Assembly (NCBI RefSeq): GCF_020567375.1
Contig: NZ_JAJBZM010000002.1
Span: 248,001 to 312,000, forward strand
Direction of reading: 5' to 3'
Length of the DNA: 64,000 bases
Source of the DNA: Janibacter melonis
GTDB lineage: Bacteria; Actinomycetota; Actinomycetes; Actinomycetales; Dermatophilaceae
Shown here: positions 33,501 to 41,578 of the stretch, piece after piece
Numbering within the stretch: the stretch's first letter is position 1
Layout: every line of letters starts with the position of its first letter
Position numbers and translations under genes: made by a program
The notes under the pieces: generated by a model
Databases searched by the model: none
What the model was told of the DNA's origin: nothing
What the model saw: only the letters and a program-made list of their open reading frames with translations

Positions 33501-35399
33501 CAGCTGCTCGGCTCGACGAGCTTCGACCCGAGCCTGCCGAGCGGGTGGCAGCAGGCCAGGCTCACCGCGCCGGTGGCAGTGCGCGCCGGCACGACCCTCG
33601 TGGCCTCGGTCTTCGCGCCGCAGGGCGTCTACGCGGCGAGCGGCGGGTACTTCACGACCGCGCGCACCCGCGGACCGCTCACCGCCCCCGTCGCCGGCAA
33701 CGGCGTGTACCGCTACGGCGGCGGGGCCGTGCCGACCTCGACGTGGAACCAGACCTCGTACTGGGTCGACGTCGTCCTCGACCTGCCGGACGACACGACG
33801 GCGCCGAAGGTCGTCTCCGTCGAGCCGGCGAAGGGGGTCCACGCGGTCACCCCGGGGTCGGGCCTCGCGGCGACCTTCGACGAGGCGGTCGTCGAGAGCA
33901 CGGTGCAGTGGAGCGTGCGGACCGCCGCCGGCGCGATCGCCGGGACGACGAGCTATGACGCGGCGACCCGCACCACGCGCTTCGCGCCGTCGTCGACCCT
34001 GCCCCGCGGGGCGACGGTGACGGCGAGCGTGCGCGGCGCCGACCGGGCGGGCAACCTCGGCGAGGCGCAGCAGTGGAGCTTCGTCGTCGACAGCGAGGTC
34101 GGGCGCACCCCGGCGACGCTGTGGACGAGCGCCGACGTGCCGACGACCCCGTCCGTCTCCGACACCGGCGCCATCGAGGTCGGGGTGCGCTTCCGCCCCG
34201 ACGGCGACGGCACGATCACCTCGATCCGCTTCTACAAGGGGCCGGGCAACGGCGGCACGCACGTCGGGCACCTGTGGCGCACCGACGGCACCCTGCTCGC
34301 GACGGCCGTCTTCGCCGACGAGAGCGCGACCGGCTGGCAGGAGGCGGACTTCGCCACCCCGGTGCCCGTCACCGGCGGCACGGAGTACGTCGCGTCCTAC
34401 CAGGCCCCCCAGGGCCGGTACGCGGCGAGCAGCGGCGCGCTGAAGACGGCGCGCACGCGCGGCCCGCTCACCGCGCCCGCCTCGGCGACCGGTCGCCCGA
34501 ACGGCGTCTTCGCCTCGGGTGCCGCGACCTACCCGACGCAGACGTGGAACGCGACGAGCTACGGCGTCGACGTCGTCTTCGTCGACGCGACCGCGCCGGA
34601 GGTCTCCGGGCGCACCCCGGCGCCGGGCGACGAGGCGATCCCCGTAGCCGCGACCGTCACGGCGACCTTCTCCGAGCCGGTGGTGTCGAGCAGCATCGTC
34701 TTCGGGCTGCGCGACCCGGGCGGCGCGGCCGTGCCGGCGAGCGTGGCGTACGACGCGACGGAGCGCACAGCGACCCTCACCCCGAGCTCGCCGCTCGCCT
34801 CGGCGACGCGGTACACGGCGACGGTGAGCGGGGCGAAGGACGCGGACGGCAACGTGATGACGGCCCCGTCGACGTGGTCCTTCACGACGGCGACGGCCGG
34901 CGAGCAGACCGTCTGGCCCGACTCCGTCGTCCCGGCCAAGCTCGACTCCGGCGACACCGGCAGCGTCGAGCTCGGCATGAAGTTCCGCGTCACCGCCGCC
35001 GGCTCGGTCACCGCGCTGCGCTTCTACAAGGGCGGGTCGGGCAACGCCGGTCCGCACGTCGTCAACCTGTGGGGCCCCGACGGCACACGGCTGGCGACGG
35101 CGACCTCGAGCGCGGAGAGCGCCCGCGGGTGGCAGCGGGTCAAGCTCAGCACGCCCGTGACGCTCACCCCTGGGACGATCTACGTCGTGTCGTACTTCGC
35201 CCCGAGCGGCCGGTACAGCGTCGACGGCGGGTACTTCAACGCCGGCACGCGCACGAGCGGGGCGATCGAGGCGCTCGGCAACGGCGTGAGCGGCGGCAAC
35301 GGCCTCTACCGCTACGGCACGTCGAGCACGGCGATGCCGACGGGCAGCTACAACGGCGCCAACTACTGGGTCGACGTCGTCTTCGTCGTGGGAGCGTGA
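30600..35399 (+). CDS. Giant Tat-exported surface protein: DMFase-like domain, Ig-like and DUF4082 repeats
   Basis: A 1599-aa protein. A twin-arginine signal (FSRRRFFAFSGAAGVGAALV, about 20-39) is followed by a region of about 490 residues resembling the large subunit C-terminal domain of N,N-dimethylformamidase (blocks HAYNRYGGNSLYFG, EYPLVRFLERNGYDVAY, SSGHDEYVTGAQR, TGNEYFWRVR). After about residue 540 come an Ig-like domain and then alternating modules: DUF4082-like (about 640-798, 910-1060, 1170-1327, 1437-1597; each with IRFYKG, HVGHLW or HVVNLW, GWQ and NYWVDVVF-type motifs) and SbsA-type Ig-like domains (about 799-905, 1063-1163, 1330-1430). The repeats suggest carbohydrate or surface binding. 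It opens the polysaccharide locus; ATG 30600 has GGGGAG upstream. True enzyme activity is unproven. Confidence 0.85.
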   Translation: MHEDDVRPPSDTDTAGRSGFSRRRFFAFSGAAGVGAALVPDVAAAATSPTISQENAQTGALPEQWESDDSTSIVGFTTEYSVLPGQRVDFKIKTDSRDYVVRIYRLGWYGGRGARWLQDVSPTATLPQSQPEPRTEASSGLVDCGNWAVSASWTVPTGAVSGVYYAKMQRRDGDASSSHTIFVVRRQGPSDVLVQTSEMTMHAYNRYGGNSLYFGQPVGRSFKVSYNRPFGEGDGVDNDFFNAEYPLVRFLERNGYDVAYCGGIDVHRDASVLQGRKIFVSSGHDEYVTGAQRTNVTAARDAGTHLIFMTGNEYFWRVRTAPSIDGASTPDRTIVCYKETLDGAKTDPSSEWTGTWRDPRFTTKPNGNFPENELTGQLFVGILPGGEAPNLALRVPRDYAPLRFWRGTDVAALQAGQSATLAQDSLGYEFDVDADNGFRPGGIIHLSETSASAPQILRDHGKTYTEGVVVHTMTLYRAPSKALVWGTGTVQWAYGLDEYHVAHTGTATNKAMQQATVNVLADMGAQPVTLMTGLVRAVESTDSVPPTVTITAPASGTHAPVGSPVTVTGTAVDSGGGVVAAVEYSTDGGTTWRPATGRASWSAVVTPMALGSHAIKVRAVDDSCNIGQPATVTVQGVARAYPCSIWPEGTVPATPATNETTPLEVGVKFRASEPGFVRGIRFYKGAGNTGTHVGHLWTVDGRQLAEVTFTGETASGWQTAPITPVAIEADQTYVVSVFMPNGHPAGDTGYFSSPFALPPLRALGTGEDGANGVFRDGQGMPNQTYGASNYWVDISFSDDDATAPTVISTTPSDQVQAVGLGQPVQARFSEAMTGSSVKISLRDADGQVLTGTMSYDATTRTASLAPSQPLRRRTWYTARVDEAKDRSGASITAPVSWRFQTVAADDDSPATLWDSSATPDRFVTERSAVEVGTKITTSVDGTISSIRFYKAPGSEGTHVGHLWTLDGQLLGSTSFDPSLPSGWQQARLTAPVAVRAGTTLVASVFAPQGVYAASGGYFTTARTRGPLTAPVAGNGVYRYGGGAVPTSTWNQTSYWVDVVLDLPDDTTAPKVVSVEPAKGVHAVTPGSGLAATFDEAVVESTVQWSVRTAAGAIAGTTSYDAATRTTRFAPSSTLPRGATVTASVRGADRAGNLGEAQQWSFVVDSEVGRTPATLWTSADVPTTPSVSDTGAIEVGVRFRPDGDGTITSIRFYKGPGNGGTHVGHLWRTDGTLLATAVFADESATGWQEADFATPVPVTGGTEYVASYQAPQGRYAASSGALKTARTRGPLTAPASATGRPNGVFASGAATYPTQTWNATSYGVDVVFVDATAPEVSGRTPAPGDEAIPVAATVTATFSEPVVSSSIVFGLRDPGGAAVPASVAYDATERTATLTPSSPLASATRYTATVSGAKDADGNVMTAPSTWSFTTATAGEQTVWPDSVVPAKLDSGDTGSVELGMKFRVTAAGSVTALRFYKGGSGNAGPHVVNLWGPDGTRLATATSSAESARGWQRVKLSTPVTLTPGTIYVVSYFAPSGRYSVDGGYFNAGTRTSGAIEALGNGVSGGNGLYRYGTSSTAMPTGSYNGANYWVDVVFVVGA

Positions 35400-35403
35400 G
35401 CCG

Positions 35404-35970
35404 GTGAGCAGCGACGGGGTCTTCGTCCACCCGGACGGGCGCTGCCTGTCCGACCGCGTCGGTGACGGCACCCGGGTGTGGGGCTTCGCCCAGGTGCTCG
35501 AGGGCGCGGTGGTCGGGCGGGACTGCAACATCTGCGGCGGAGCCTTCGTCGAGGGCGGGGTCGTCATCGGCGACCGCGTCACGGTGAAGAACTCGGTGCT
35601 CCTCTTCGAGGGGGTGAGCGTCGGCGACGACGTCTTCCTCGGCCCGGGGGTCGTCTTCACCAACGACATGCGCCCCCGCGCCCACGTCAAGCGCTCCGGT
35701 GACGCGCTCCTGCCGACGACGGTCGAGCAGGGCGCGACCCTGGGCGCAGGGGTCGTCGTCGTGTGCGGCACCGTCATCGGCCACGACGCCTTCGTCGGCG
35801 CCGGCGCGGTCGTCACCGCCGACGTCGCGCCCCACGCCTTCGTCGTCGGCAGCCCCGCCCGCCAGATCGGCTGGGTCTGCCGCTGCGGCGAGCGCCTCCC
35901 CGCCGACCTCACCTGCCCCTGCGGCCGCTCCTACGAGGAGGCCGGGGTCGGCCTGCGCGAGCTGCCCTGA
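35404..35970 (+). CDS. Left-handed beta-helix N-acetyltransferase (WlbB/WbpD-like) with zinc-ribbon tail
   Basis: A 188-aa hexapeptide-repeat acyltransferase. Repeats are clear from GDGTRVWGFAQVLEGAVVG to VAPHAFVVGSPARQIGW, with the loop FTNDMRPRAH typical of WlbB/WbpD enzymes that acetylate the 3-amino group of UDP-2-acetamido-3-amino sugars. The last 30 residues hold two CxC-G pairs (CRCGERL, CPCGRSY) forming a small zinc-ribbon-like tail seen in this subfamily. It starts (GTG) four bases after the giant gene, so likely shares its mRNA. Together with the DegT and oxidoreductase genes at 49-54 kb it suggests a diacetamido-type sugar; the product itself is inferred. Confidence 0.82.
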   Translation: MSSDGVFVHPDGRCLSDRVGDGTRVWGFAQVLEGAVVGRDCNICGGAFVEGGVVIGDRVTVKNSVLLFEGVSVGDDVFLGPGVVFTNDMRPRAHVKRSGDALLPTTVEQGATLGAGVVVVCGTVIGHDAFVGAGAVVTADVAPHAFVVGSPARQIGWVCRCGERLPADLTCPCGRSYEEAGVGLRELP

Positions 35971-36001
35971 CCCCCCTTCGCCCCGAACCTCACCCGTCAC
36001 T

Positions 36002-36085
36002 GGTTTATCGGGTCACCCGATAAACCCCTGGTGAGCACGAGTTTCTTACTCATGCTGAGCCGGGGTTTCTCGGGTGACCCGAGAA
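36002..36085. repeat. Intergenic palindromic element related to 11919/12096 repeats
   Basis: Contains a perfect 25-bp palindrome (GGTTTATCGGGT, centre C, ACCCGATAAACC; 36002-36026) and a second perfect palindrome TTCTCGGGT-G-ACCCGAGAA (36067-36085), linked by CTTACTCATGCTGAGCCGGG, which matches the middle of the 12.1-kb copies. It lies between convergent genes ending at 35970 and 36124. Confidence 0.88.
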
Positions 36086-36123
36086 TCGTGGGGCTCGTGG
36101 GGTTCGCGAAGGGGGAGAGGGGG

Positions 36124-36975
36124 TCAGCCCTGGCGGCTGCTCTCGTCGCGCAGCCAGTGGTCGTGGCCCTTGCGGGCGCGGCGGCGCACGAGGAGGCGGG
36201 CGGCGAGGGTGACGGCGACGAAGACGGCGACGTCGGGCAGGCGGCGCAGGTCGCCGCGGGCGATCGTCACGAGGTCGGCCGGGGTGGTGCGTGCGGCCTC
36301 GGTGCGCAGACCGCGCTCGTCGGCCTCGGTGTTGCCCTCGACGACCCGGGCGCGACGGCGCAGCAGGTCGGCGACGGTGCGGGGGACGCGGACGACGACC
36401 TCAGCGGCGACGACGAGCCGCTCGTGCTCGGCGAAGGCCTCGGACAGCGCGAGGTCGTCGGAGAGCATCGCCTCCATCGCCCGGAAGCGGCGCATGCCCT
36501 CGGGGCCGAGCGCGATGACCCCGCGCCCGAAGAGCCCGCTGCGCACGCTCGGCAACGCCTCCCAGACGCGGTAGTAGGCCCGGACGAGCCCCGAGCACCC
36601 AGTGGTCTCGAGGACCCGCCGGGGTGCCGTCGCGAGCACCTCGCCGGCGAGGATCGGGGCGACGAGGGCGTCGATCATGCCCTCGCCGAGCTCGAGGTCG
36701 GCGTCGCAGATGATCCGCGGGTGGTGCGAGGCGATGTCGTCGGCGGCGAGGACCGCGCCGTGCTTCGAGGGGGTGGCCAGCTCGAGGACGTGGTGGGCCA
36801 GGCCGCTGCGCCGGGCGCCCTCGGCCGTGGAGTCGCTGCACCCGTTGGCCGCGACGACGACCTCGACCGCGGTCGTGCGGGCCGCGCGGGCCACCGAGGC
36901 GAGCAGGCGCGGCAGCACCCGCTCCTCGTCGTGCGCCGGCACGAGCAGGCTGGCGACCGCGGCCGGCACGGTCAT
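36124..36975 (-). CDS. Family 2 glycosyltransferase
   Basis: A 283-aa GT-A glycosyltransferase. The N-terminal SLLVPAHDEERVLPRLLASV and the acidic motif ICDADLELG (sugar-nucleotide/metal site) mark GT2; a hydrophobic segment near the C-terminus (VAVFVAVTLAARLLV) with a basic tail suggests membrane association. The ATG at 36975 overlaps the upstream gene stop (TCAT on the plus strand), so it is coupled to the GT4 gene. It probably adds one sugar to the lipid-linked polysaccharide unit. Confidence 0.83.
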   Translation of the reverse strand: MTVPAAVASLLVPAHDEERVLPRLLASVARAARTTAVEVVVAANGCSDSTAEGARRSGLAHHVLELATPSKHGAVLAADDIASHHPRIICDADLELGEGMIDALVAPILAGEVLATAPRRVLETTGCSGLVRAYYRVWEALPSVRSGLFGRGVIALGPEGMRRFRAMEAMLSDDLALSEAFAEHERLVVAAEVVVRVPRTVADLLRRRARVVEGNTEADERGLRTEAARTTPADLVTIARGDLRRLPDVAVFVAVTLAARLLVRRRARKGHDHWLRDESSRQG

Positions 36976-38174
36976 CGTCGGTCCGCGGCGAGCTCGGCGC
37001 CCAGGGCGAGGAGGCGGTCGACCTTCGCCGGCCAGGTGGCGGTCGCGGCGACGTGACGTCGCCCGGCCTCGCCCATGGCCCGGCGCAGGGCGGCGTCGCC
37101 GCCGAGCCGGTCGAGCGCGGCCGTGATGTCGGTGCGGAAGCGCTCGGGCGAGATCACCGGGAGCCGGATCGCGCACTCGTCGGTCGTGAAGGCGCCGGGT
37201 CCGCCACGGGCGGCGACGACGAGCGGCAGCCCCCAGGACATCGCCTCGAGCGGGGCGTTGCCACCCGGCTCGCGATAGCTCGGGAAGGCGAAGATGTCGG
37301 CCCGCCGGTAGAGCTCGGCCATCGCCGGTCGCTCGACCCAGCCGTGGAAGGTCACGCGGTCCTCGAGACCGAGGGCGGCGACCTGACGCCGCAGCGACTC
37401 CTCCTCCGGACCGACCCCCGCGATCTCGAGGTCGACCGGCGCCGTCGTGGCGGCGAGCGCGTCGACGAGCTCGTGCACCCCCTTCGAGCGCACGAGACGA
37501 CCGGCGAAGAGGGCGCGCACCCGCGGCCCGGCGACCCGCTCGACGGGCTCGGGGATCTGCGCGACCGCGGTCTCCGGCATCGTCTCGAAGCGCTTGAGCG
37601 TCAGCCCGGACAGCGCCTCGGCGACGTAGTCGGCGATGCCGAGCACGCAGTCGGCCTCCTCGAAGGTGCGTCGCAGCAGCCGGTCTCGCCGCAGCCGCAT
37701 CCCGTCGAGCTCGCGCAGCCGGTAGTACCAGGGCTCGCTCGTGCCGTCGGCGCTGAATCCGGGCGGGTCGGCCAGGCCACCGCCCACCGGGCCGACGATC
37801 GTCGGGACCCCGAGCCCGACGACGGGGCTCGGGTAGCGCATCGCGACCGGGGTGGGCTGGAAGGCGAGGTCGAAGTGCTCGCCCGCGGCGAGGGCGTCGG
37901 CGACCCAGCGCCGCGCGCGCCGGTAGAAGGAGACGTAGCCCGGCTTGGCGATGCTGTTGAGCCGCTCGGCCCGGCCGAGCAGCGGGGGCTCGATCCACTC
38001 GACGACCCGCAGCCCGTCGAGCTGCTCGGCCGCCGGGGTCGCGGTGCGCTTGTGGTAGGTCACGAGCGTCGTGTCGCACCGCTGCGCGAGGTGTCGGGCC
38101 CACTGGGCGGACACCCAGGACTCGCCGACGTCCTGGCCGTCGCACGTCGGGGCGATGAGGAGCACTCGAGGCAC
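36972..38174 (-). CDS. Family 4 glycosyltransferase
   Basis: A 400-aa GT-B glycosyltransferase. It starts MPRVLLIAPTCDGQDVGESW and has the GT4 C-terminal donor-site signature: ALFAGRLVRSKGVHELVDAL, VTFHGWVERPAMAELYRRAD and the E-x7-E motif in FAFPSYREPGGNAPLEAMSW. Cytosolic, acting on lipid-linked intermediates. It is first in a two-gene unit with the GT2 gene downstream and diverges from the GT2 gene at 38227. Confidence 0.87.
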   Translation of the reverse strand: MPRVLLIAPTCDGQDVGESWVSAQWARHLAQRCDTTLVTYHKRTATPAAEQLDGLRVVEWIEPPLLGRAERLNSIAKPGYVSFYRRARRWVADALAAGEHFDLAFQPTPVAMRYPSPVVGLGVPTIVGPVGGGLADPPGFSADGTSEPWYYRLRELDGMRLRRDRLLRRTFEEADCVLGIADYVAEALSGLTLKRFETMPETAVAQIPEPVERVAGPRVRALFAGRLVRSKGVHELVDALAATTAPVDLEIAGVGPEEESLRRQVAALGLEDRVTFHGWVERPAMAELYRRADIFAFPSYREPGGNAPLEAMSWGLPLVVAARGGPGAFTTDECAIRLPVISPERFRTDITAALDRLGGDAALRRAMGEAGRRHVAATATWPAKVDRLLALGAELAADRR

Positions 38175-38214
38175 AGCGTCAGCAAACCACGCACGGGCGG
38201 TGCCGCGTGGCCGC

Positions 38215-38220
38215 TACGGT
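38215..38220 (+). promoter_or_regulatory. -10-like hexamer for leaderless transcript
   Basis: TACGGT lies exactly six bases before the GTG at 38227, with no Shine-Dalgarno. The same spacing recurs before about a dozen genes in the window. Confidence 0.5.
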
Positions 38221-38226
38221 GAAGCC

Positions 38227-39135
38227 GTGCCAGCCCGGGTCGGCCTCGTCGTCGTCAACTACAACAGCGCGCACCTCACCCGTGCGCTCCTCGACGGCGT
38301 GCCCGCCGCGCTCGCCGGGCTCGAGGCCGAGGTCGTCGTCGTCGACAACGGCTCGCAGGACGACTCGCTCGAGGTCCTCGCGACCCTCACCGGCGTCACC
38401 GTCGTGCCCTCGACGAACGAGGGCTACGCGGCCGGCCTCAACCGCGGGATCGCCGCGCTCGAGCGCGTCGACGCCTACGTCGCGCTCAACCCCGACCTGC
38501 GCCTCGCGCCGGGCAGCCTGCGCCGCCTCGTCGAGCGTCTCGGCGAGGGCCCGGACGGCGCCCGGGTCGGGATCACCGCACCCCTCGTGCGCGACGCGGA
38601 CGGCTCGACGTCGTGGTCGCTGCGCCGGGACCCGAGCCTGCTGCGCTCGTGCGGGCTGGGCTCGACCGGCCGTCCCGCGCTCAGCGAGTACGTCCGGGAC
38701 CCGCAGGCCTACAGCCACGCCCACGCGGTCGACTGGGCCCTCGGCGCCTGCCTCGCCGTCTCGTGGGAGTGCGCGCAGGACATCGGGCCGTGGGACGAGT
38801 CGTACTTCCTGTACTCCGAGGAGACCGACTACTGCATGCGCGCCCGCGACCTCGGCTGGCAGGTGTGGTTCGATCCGGCGGCGGAGGTCATTCACGAGGG
38901 CGGCGGTTCCGGCGTGAGCGACGCGCTGCACGAGATGCAGGTCCTCAACCGGGTCCGCCTCGTGCGCCGCCGACGCGGCACCGCGTACGGGTGGGCCTAC
39001 CTCGGCGCGTCGACCGCGCAGGAGCTGTGGTGGGCGGCGAAGGGGAACCGGCGCAACCGTCGCGCGGCGCTCGCCCTCGTCGTGCCCTCCCGCAGATCGG
39101 CCAAGTCCTCCCGGGGGAGCGTGCTCCCGCAGTAG
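38227..39135 (+). CDS. Family 2 glycosyltransferase (rhamnosyltransferase-like)
   Basis: A 302-aa GT2 enzyme. Hallmarks are VGLVVVNYNSAHLTRALLDG, VVVVDNGSQDDSLEVL, ALNPDLRL (DxD-like) and DIGPWDESYFLYSEETDYCM, which resembles rhamnosyl- and other deoxysugar transferases. No transmembrane segment is obvious. GTG start is leaderless-type. It begins the plus-strand run 38227-42926. Confidence 0.86.
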   Translation: MPARVGLVVVNYNSAHLTRALLDGVPAALAGLEAEVVVVDNGSQDDSLEVLATLTGVTVVPSTNEGYAAGLNRGIAALERVDAYVALNPDLRLAPGSLRRLVERLGEGPDGARVGITAPLVRDADGSTSWSLRRDPSLLRSCGLGSTGRPALSEYVRDPQAYSHAHAVDWALGACLAVSWECAQDIGPWDESYFLYSEETDYCMRARDLGWQVWFDPAAEVIHEGGGSGVSDALHEMQVLNRVRLVRRRRGTAYGWAYLGASTAQELWWAAKGNRRNRRAALALVVPSRRSAKSSRGSVLPQ

Positions 39136-39190
39136 CCTCGGGGGTGCGCGTCCGGGGGGTCGGACGACGCACCGTCACGAAGGGGGCGCG

Positions 39191-41578
39191 ATGCGCGTAC
39201 TCGTCTACCCGCACGACCTCGCCATCGGCGGGAGCCAGCTCAACGCCATCGAGATCGCGGCCGCGATGCGCCCGGCCGGTGTCGAGCCGCTCGTCGTCGG
39301 GCGCACCGGCGCCCTCGTCGAGCGGATCGAGGAGCTCGGCCTGGAGTTCCTCGAGACGCCCGACCCGGGCCGTCGTCCGTCCGCGCGGGTCGCGGCGAGC
39401 GTGCGCCGGCTGGTCGACGAGCGCGGGCTGGACCTCCTCCACGGGTACGAGTGGCCCCCGACCCTCGAGCTCGTCGCCGCCGGCGGGCTGCGCGGGCGGC
39501 CCCCGGTCGTCTCGACGGTGATGTCGATGGCGGTCGCCCCCTTCGTCCCGCACGACGTGCACCTCGTCGTCGGCACCGAGCAGATCGCGGCGACCGAGCG
39601 CGCCCGCGGTCGTGACCGCGTGCACGTCATCGAGCCGCCCGTCGACCTCGCGCACAACGTGCACCCGGGGGACGAGGCGGTCGCCGCGCTGCGTGCCCGG
39701 CACGGCGTGACCGGAGACCGCCCTCTCGTCGTCGTCGTCAGCCGCCTCGCCGACCAGCTCAAGCTCGAGGGGCTGCTCCACGCGATGGCCCTCGCCGCCG
39801 ACCTCGCCGCGACCGACGACGCCTTCGACCTGCTCGTCGTCGGCGACGGCCCGGCCCGCGACCGCGTCGCCGAGGGGGCCGAGGCCGCCAACCGCCGGGC
39901 CGAGCGCCGCGTCGTCGTGCTCGCGGGCGAGCTGCGCGACCCGCGCCCGGCCTACGCGGCAGCCGACGTGTGCATCGGCATGGGCGGGTCGGCGCTGCGG
40001 GCGCTCGCCTTCGCCAAGCCCCTCGTCGTCCAGGGCGAGTCCGGATTCTTCCTGCCGCTCAGCGAGGAGACGGCCGACGTCTTCTCCTGGCAGGGCTGGT
40101 ACGGGACGGGGGCCGACCCCGAGCTCGGCGTCGCCGCCCTGCGCGAGGCGCTCGTGCCGTTGCTGCGCGACCCGGCGCTGCGCGAGCGCCGCGCCGCCCT
40201 CGGCCGCCGGCTCGTCGAGCGCTGCTCGGTCGAGGCGGCGGCGCAGCAGCAGCTGCGCATCTACGAGGAGGCGCTCGTCTCGGCGCCGGGGACCGCCCGT
40301 CACGCGGCCGACTCCGGTCGCGCGGCCGCACAGCTCGTGCGCTACAAGGTCGCCCGCAAGTCCGCCCGGCTCGTCGGACGCGGTGCGGCCGAGGACTTCA
40401 ACGCGGTCCCGGTCGCGGCCGGCGGCACGACGGCCCGCGACCCCCGCCCCGCCCCGACGCGCCCGCGCGACCCCGTCCTCTGGTACGCCGGGGTGTCCTG
40501 GGAGGGCGTGCGCGGCACCGACCACCGGCTCGTCGACGAGGTCCTGCGCGAGCGCGAGGTCATCTGGGTCGACCCGCCGAAGCCGACCGGCCGCCCCTGG
40601 CGGCCGGGCAGCCTGCGCCACCGGGTGACCCGGCCGCTGCCCGGTCTGACCCGGATCAGCACCCCGGTGCTGCCCGGGGTCACCCGCCCCGTGATGCGCG
40701 AGCTCGCCCTGCTGTGGTCAGCCCGCGGCGTGCGCGCCGCCCTGGCCGGGCTCGGCACCGCCCCGCAGGTCGTCCTCGCGTCGTGCAGCGAACCGGTCCT
40801 GCGGCGCCACCCCGATCTGCCGAGCGTCCACTACGCCACCGACGACGTCGTCGCGGCTGCGCCGCTCTGGGGCGTCTCGCCCCGCCTCCTCCACCGCTGG
40901 CGCGAGTCCAACCTGCGCGGCGCGGGCACCGTCCTCGCCGTCTCGAGCCATCTCGCCGGCCTCCTGCGCCGTGAGGGCAAGACCCCGGTCGTGCTGCCCA
41001 ACGGCTTCGCCGATGCGCAGGGCCGCGACGTGGCGGCTGTCGACCTCGACCTGCCCCAGCCGGTCGCCGCCGTTGTCGGCCAGCTCAACGAGCGCATCGA
41101 CCTCGGGTGCCTCGAGGAGGTCCGCGACCAGGGCATGGGTCTGCTCGTCGTCGGACCGGCCTACTTCGCCACGAAGCAGGCCCGGGCCCGCTTCGACCGG
41201 CTCGTCGCCTCGCCCGGCGTGCACTGGACCGGTCGCGTCCCGAGCGAGGACCTCCCGGGCTACCTCGCCGCCGCCGACGTCGGGCTCAGCCCGTACGCCG
41301 ACACGGCCTTCAACCGCAGCTGCTCGCCGCTGAAGACCCTCGACTACCTCGCGGCGGGCCTGCCCGTCGCGACGACCGCCGTCGCCACCGACCCCGCGGG
41401 GTCCCCCTTCGTCCTACCGGCGCACGACGCGCCGGGCCTGGCCCTGCGCGCGGCCGAGCTCGCGCACGCGGGGACCGGACCGGACGAGATCCGCCGCAGT
41501 GTCACGGGCCACGACTGGGCCAGCAGGGCCCGGGCGCTGCTCGTCGAGCTCGACCGCGCAGACAAGGGGACGTCATGA
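39191..41578 (+). CDS. Bifunctional protein of two fused GT-B glycosyltransferases
   Basis: A 795-aa protein containing two GT-B modules. The first (about 1-360) starts MRVLVYPHDLAIGGSQLNAI and has the GT4-like blocks PLVVVVSRLADQLKLEGLL and FAKPLVVQGESGF. After a Pro/Arg/Ala linker (about 390-430) a second module starts RDPVLWYAGVSWEGVRGTDH and includes HYATDDVVAAAPLWG, VLAVSSHLAGLL and LKTLDYLAAGLPVATT, resembling TuaH-like and related GT4 enzymes. Each half has the length of a full enzyme, so one polypeptide may add two successive sugars. ATG at 39191 has a GAAGGGGG ribosome-site-like motif. The stop overlaps the next start (ATGA). Confidence 0.85.
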   Translation: MRVLVYPHDLAIGGSQLNAIEIAAAMRPAGVEPLVVGRTGALVERIEELGLEFLETPDPGRRPSARVAASVRRLVDERGLDLLHGYEWPPTLELVAAGGLRGRPPVVSTVMSMAVAPFVPHDVHLVVGTEQIAATERARGRDRVHVIEPPVDLAHNVHPGDEAVAALRARHGVTGDRPLVVVVSRLADQLKLEGLLHAMALAADLAATDDAFDLLVVGDGPARDRVAEGAEAANRRAERRVVVLAGELRDPRPAYAAADVCIGMGGSALRALAFAKPLVVQGESGFFLPLSEETADVFSWQGWYGTGADPELGVAALREALVPLLRDPALRERRAALGRRLVERCSVEAAAQQQLRIYEEALVSAPGTARHAADSGRAAAQLVRYKVARKSARLVGRGAAEDFNAVPVAAGGTTARDPRPAPTRPRDPVLWYAGVSWEGVRGTDHRLVDEVLREREVIWVDPPKPTGRPWRPGSLRHRVTRPLPGLTRISTPVLPGVTRPVMRELALLWSARGVRAALAGLGTAPQVVLASCSEPVLRRHPDLPSVHYATDDVVAAAPLWGVSPRLLHRWRESNLRGAGTVLAVSSHLAGLLRREGKTPVVLPNGFADAQGRDVAAVDLDLPQPVAAVVGQLNERIDLGCLEEVRDQGMGLLVVGPAYFATKQARARFDRLVASPGVHWTGRVPSEDLPGYLAAADVGLSPYADTAFNRSCSPLKTLDYLAAGLPVATTAVATDPAGSPFVLPAHDAPGLALRAAELAHAGTGPDEIRRSVTGHDWASRARALLVELDRADKGTS

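Noticed and set aside
30507-35912. 1801-aa minus-strand open frame covering the giant gene
   Set aside because: It is a low-complexity Arg/Ala/Asp/Val-rich shadow in GC-rich DNA; the plus-strand frame has a Tat signal and recognisable repeat domains.
36002-36026. parS or dif site
   Set aside because: The palindrome does not match the parS consensus TGTTTCACGTGAAACA or a dif-like sequence, and related elements occur at several loci.
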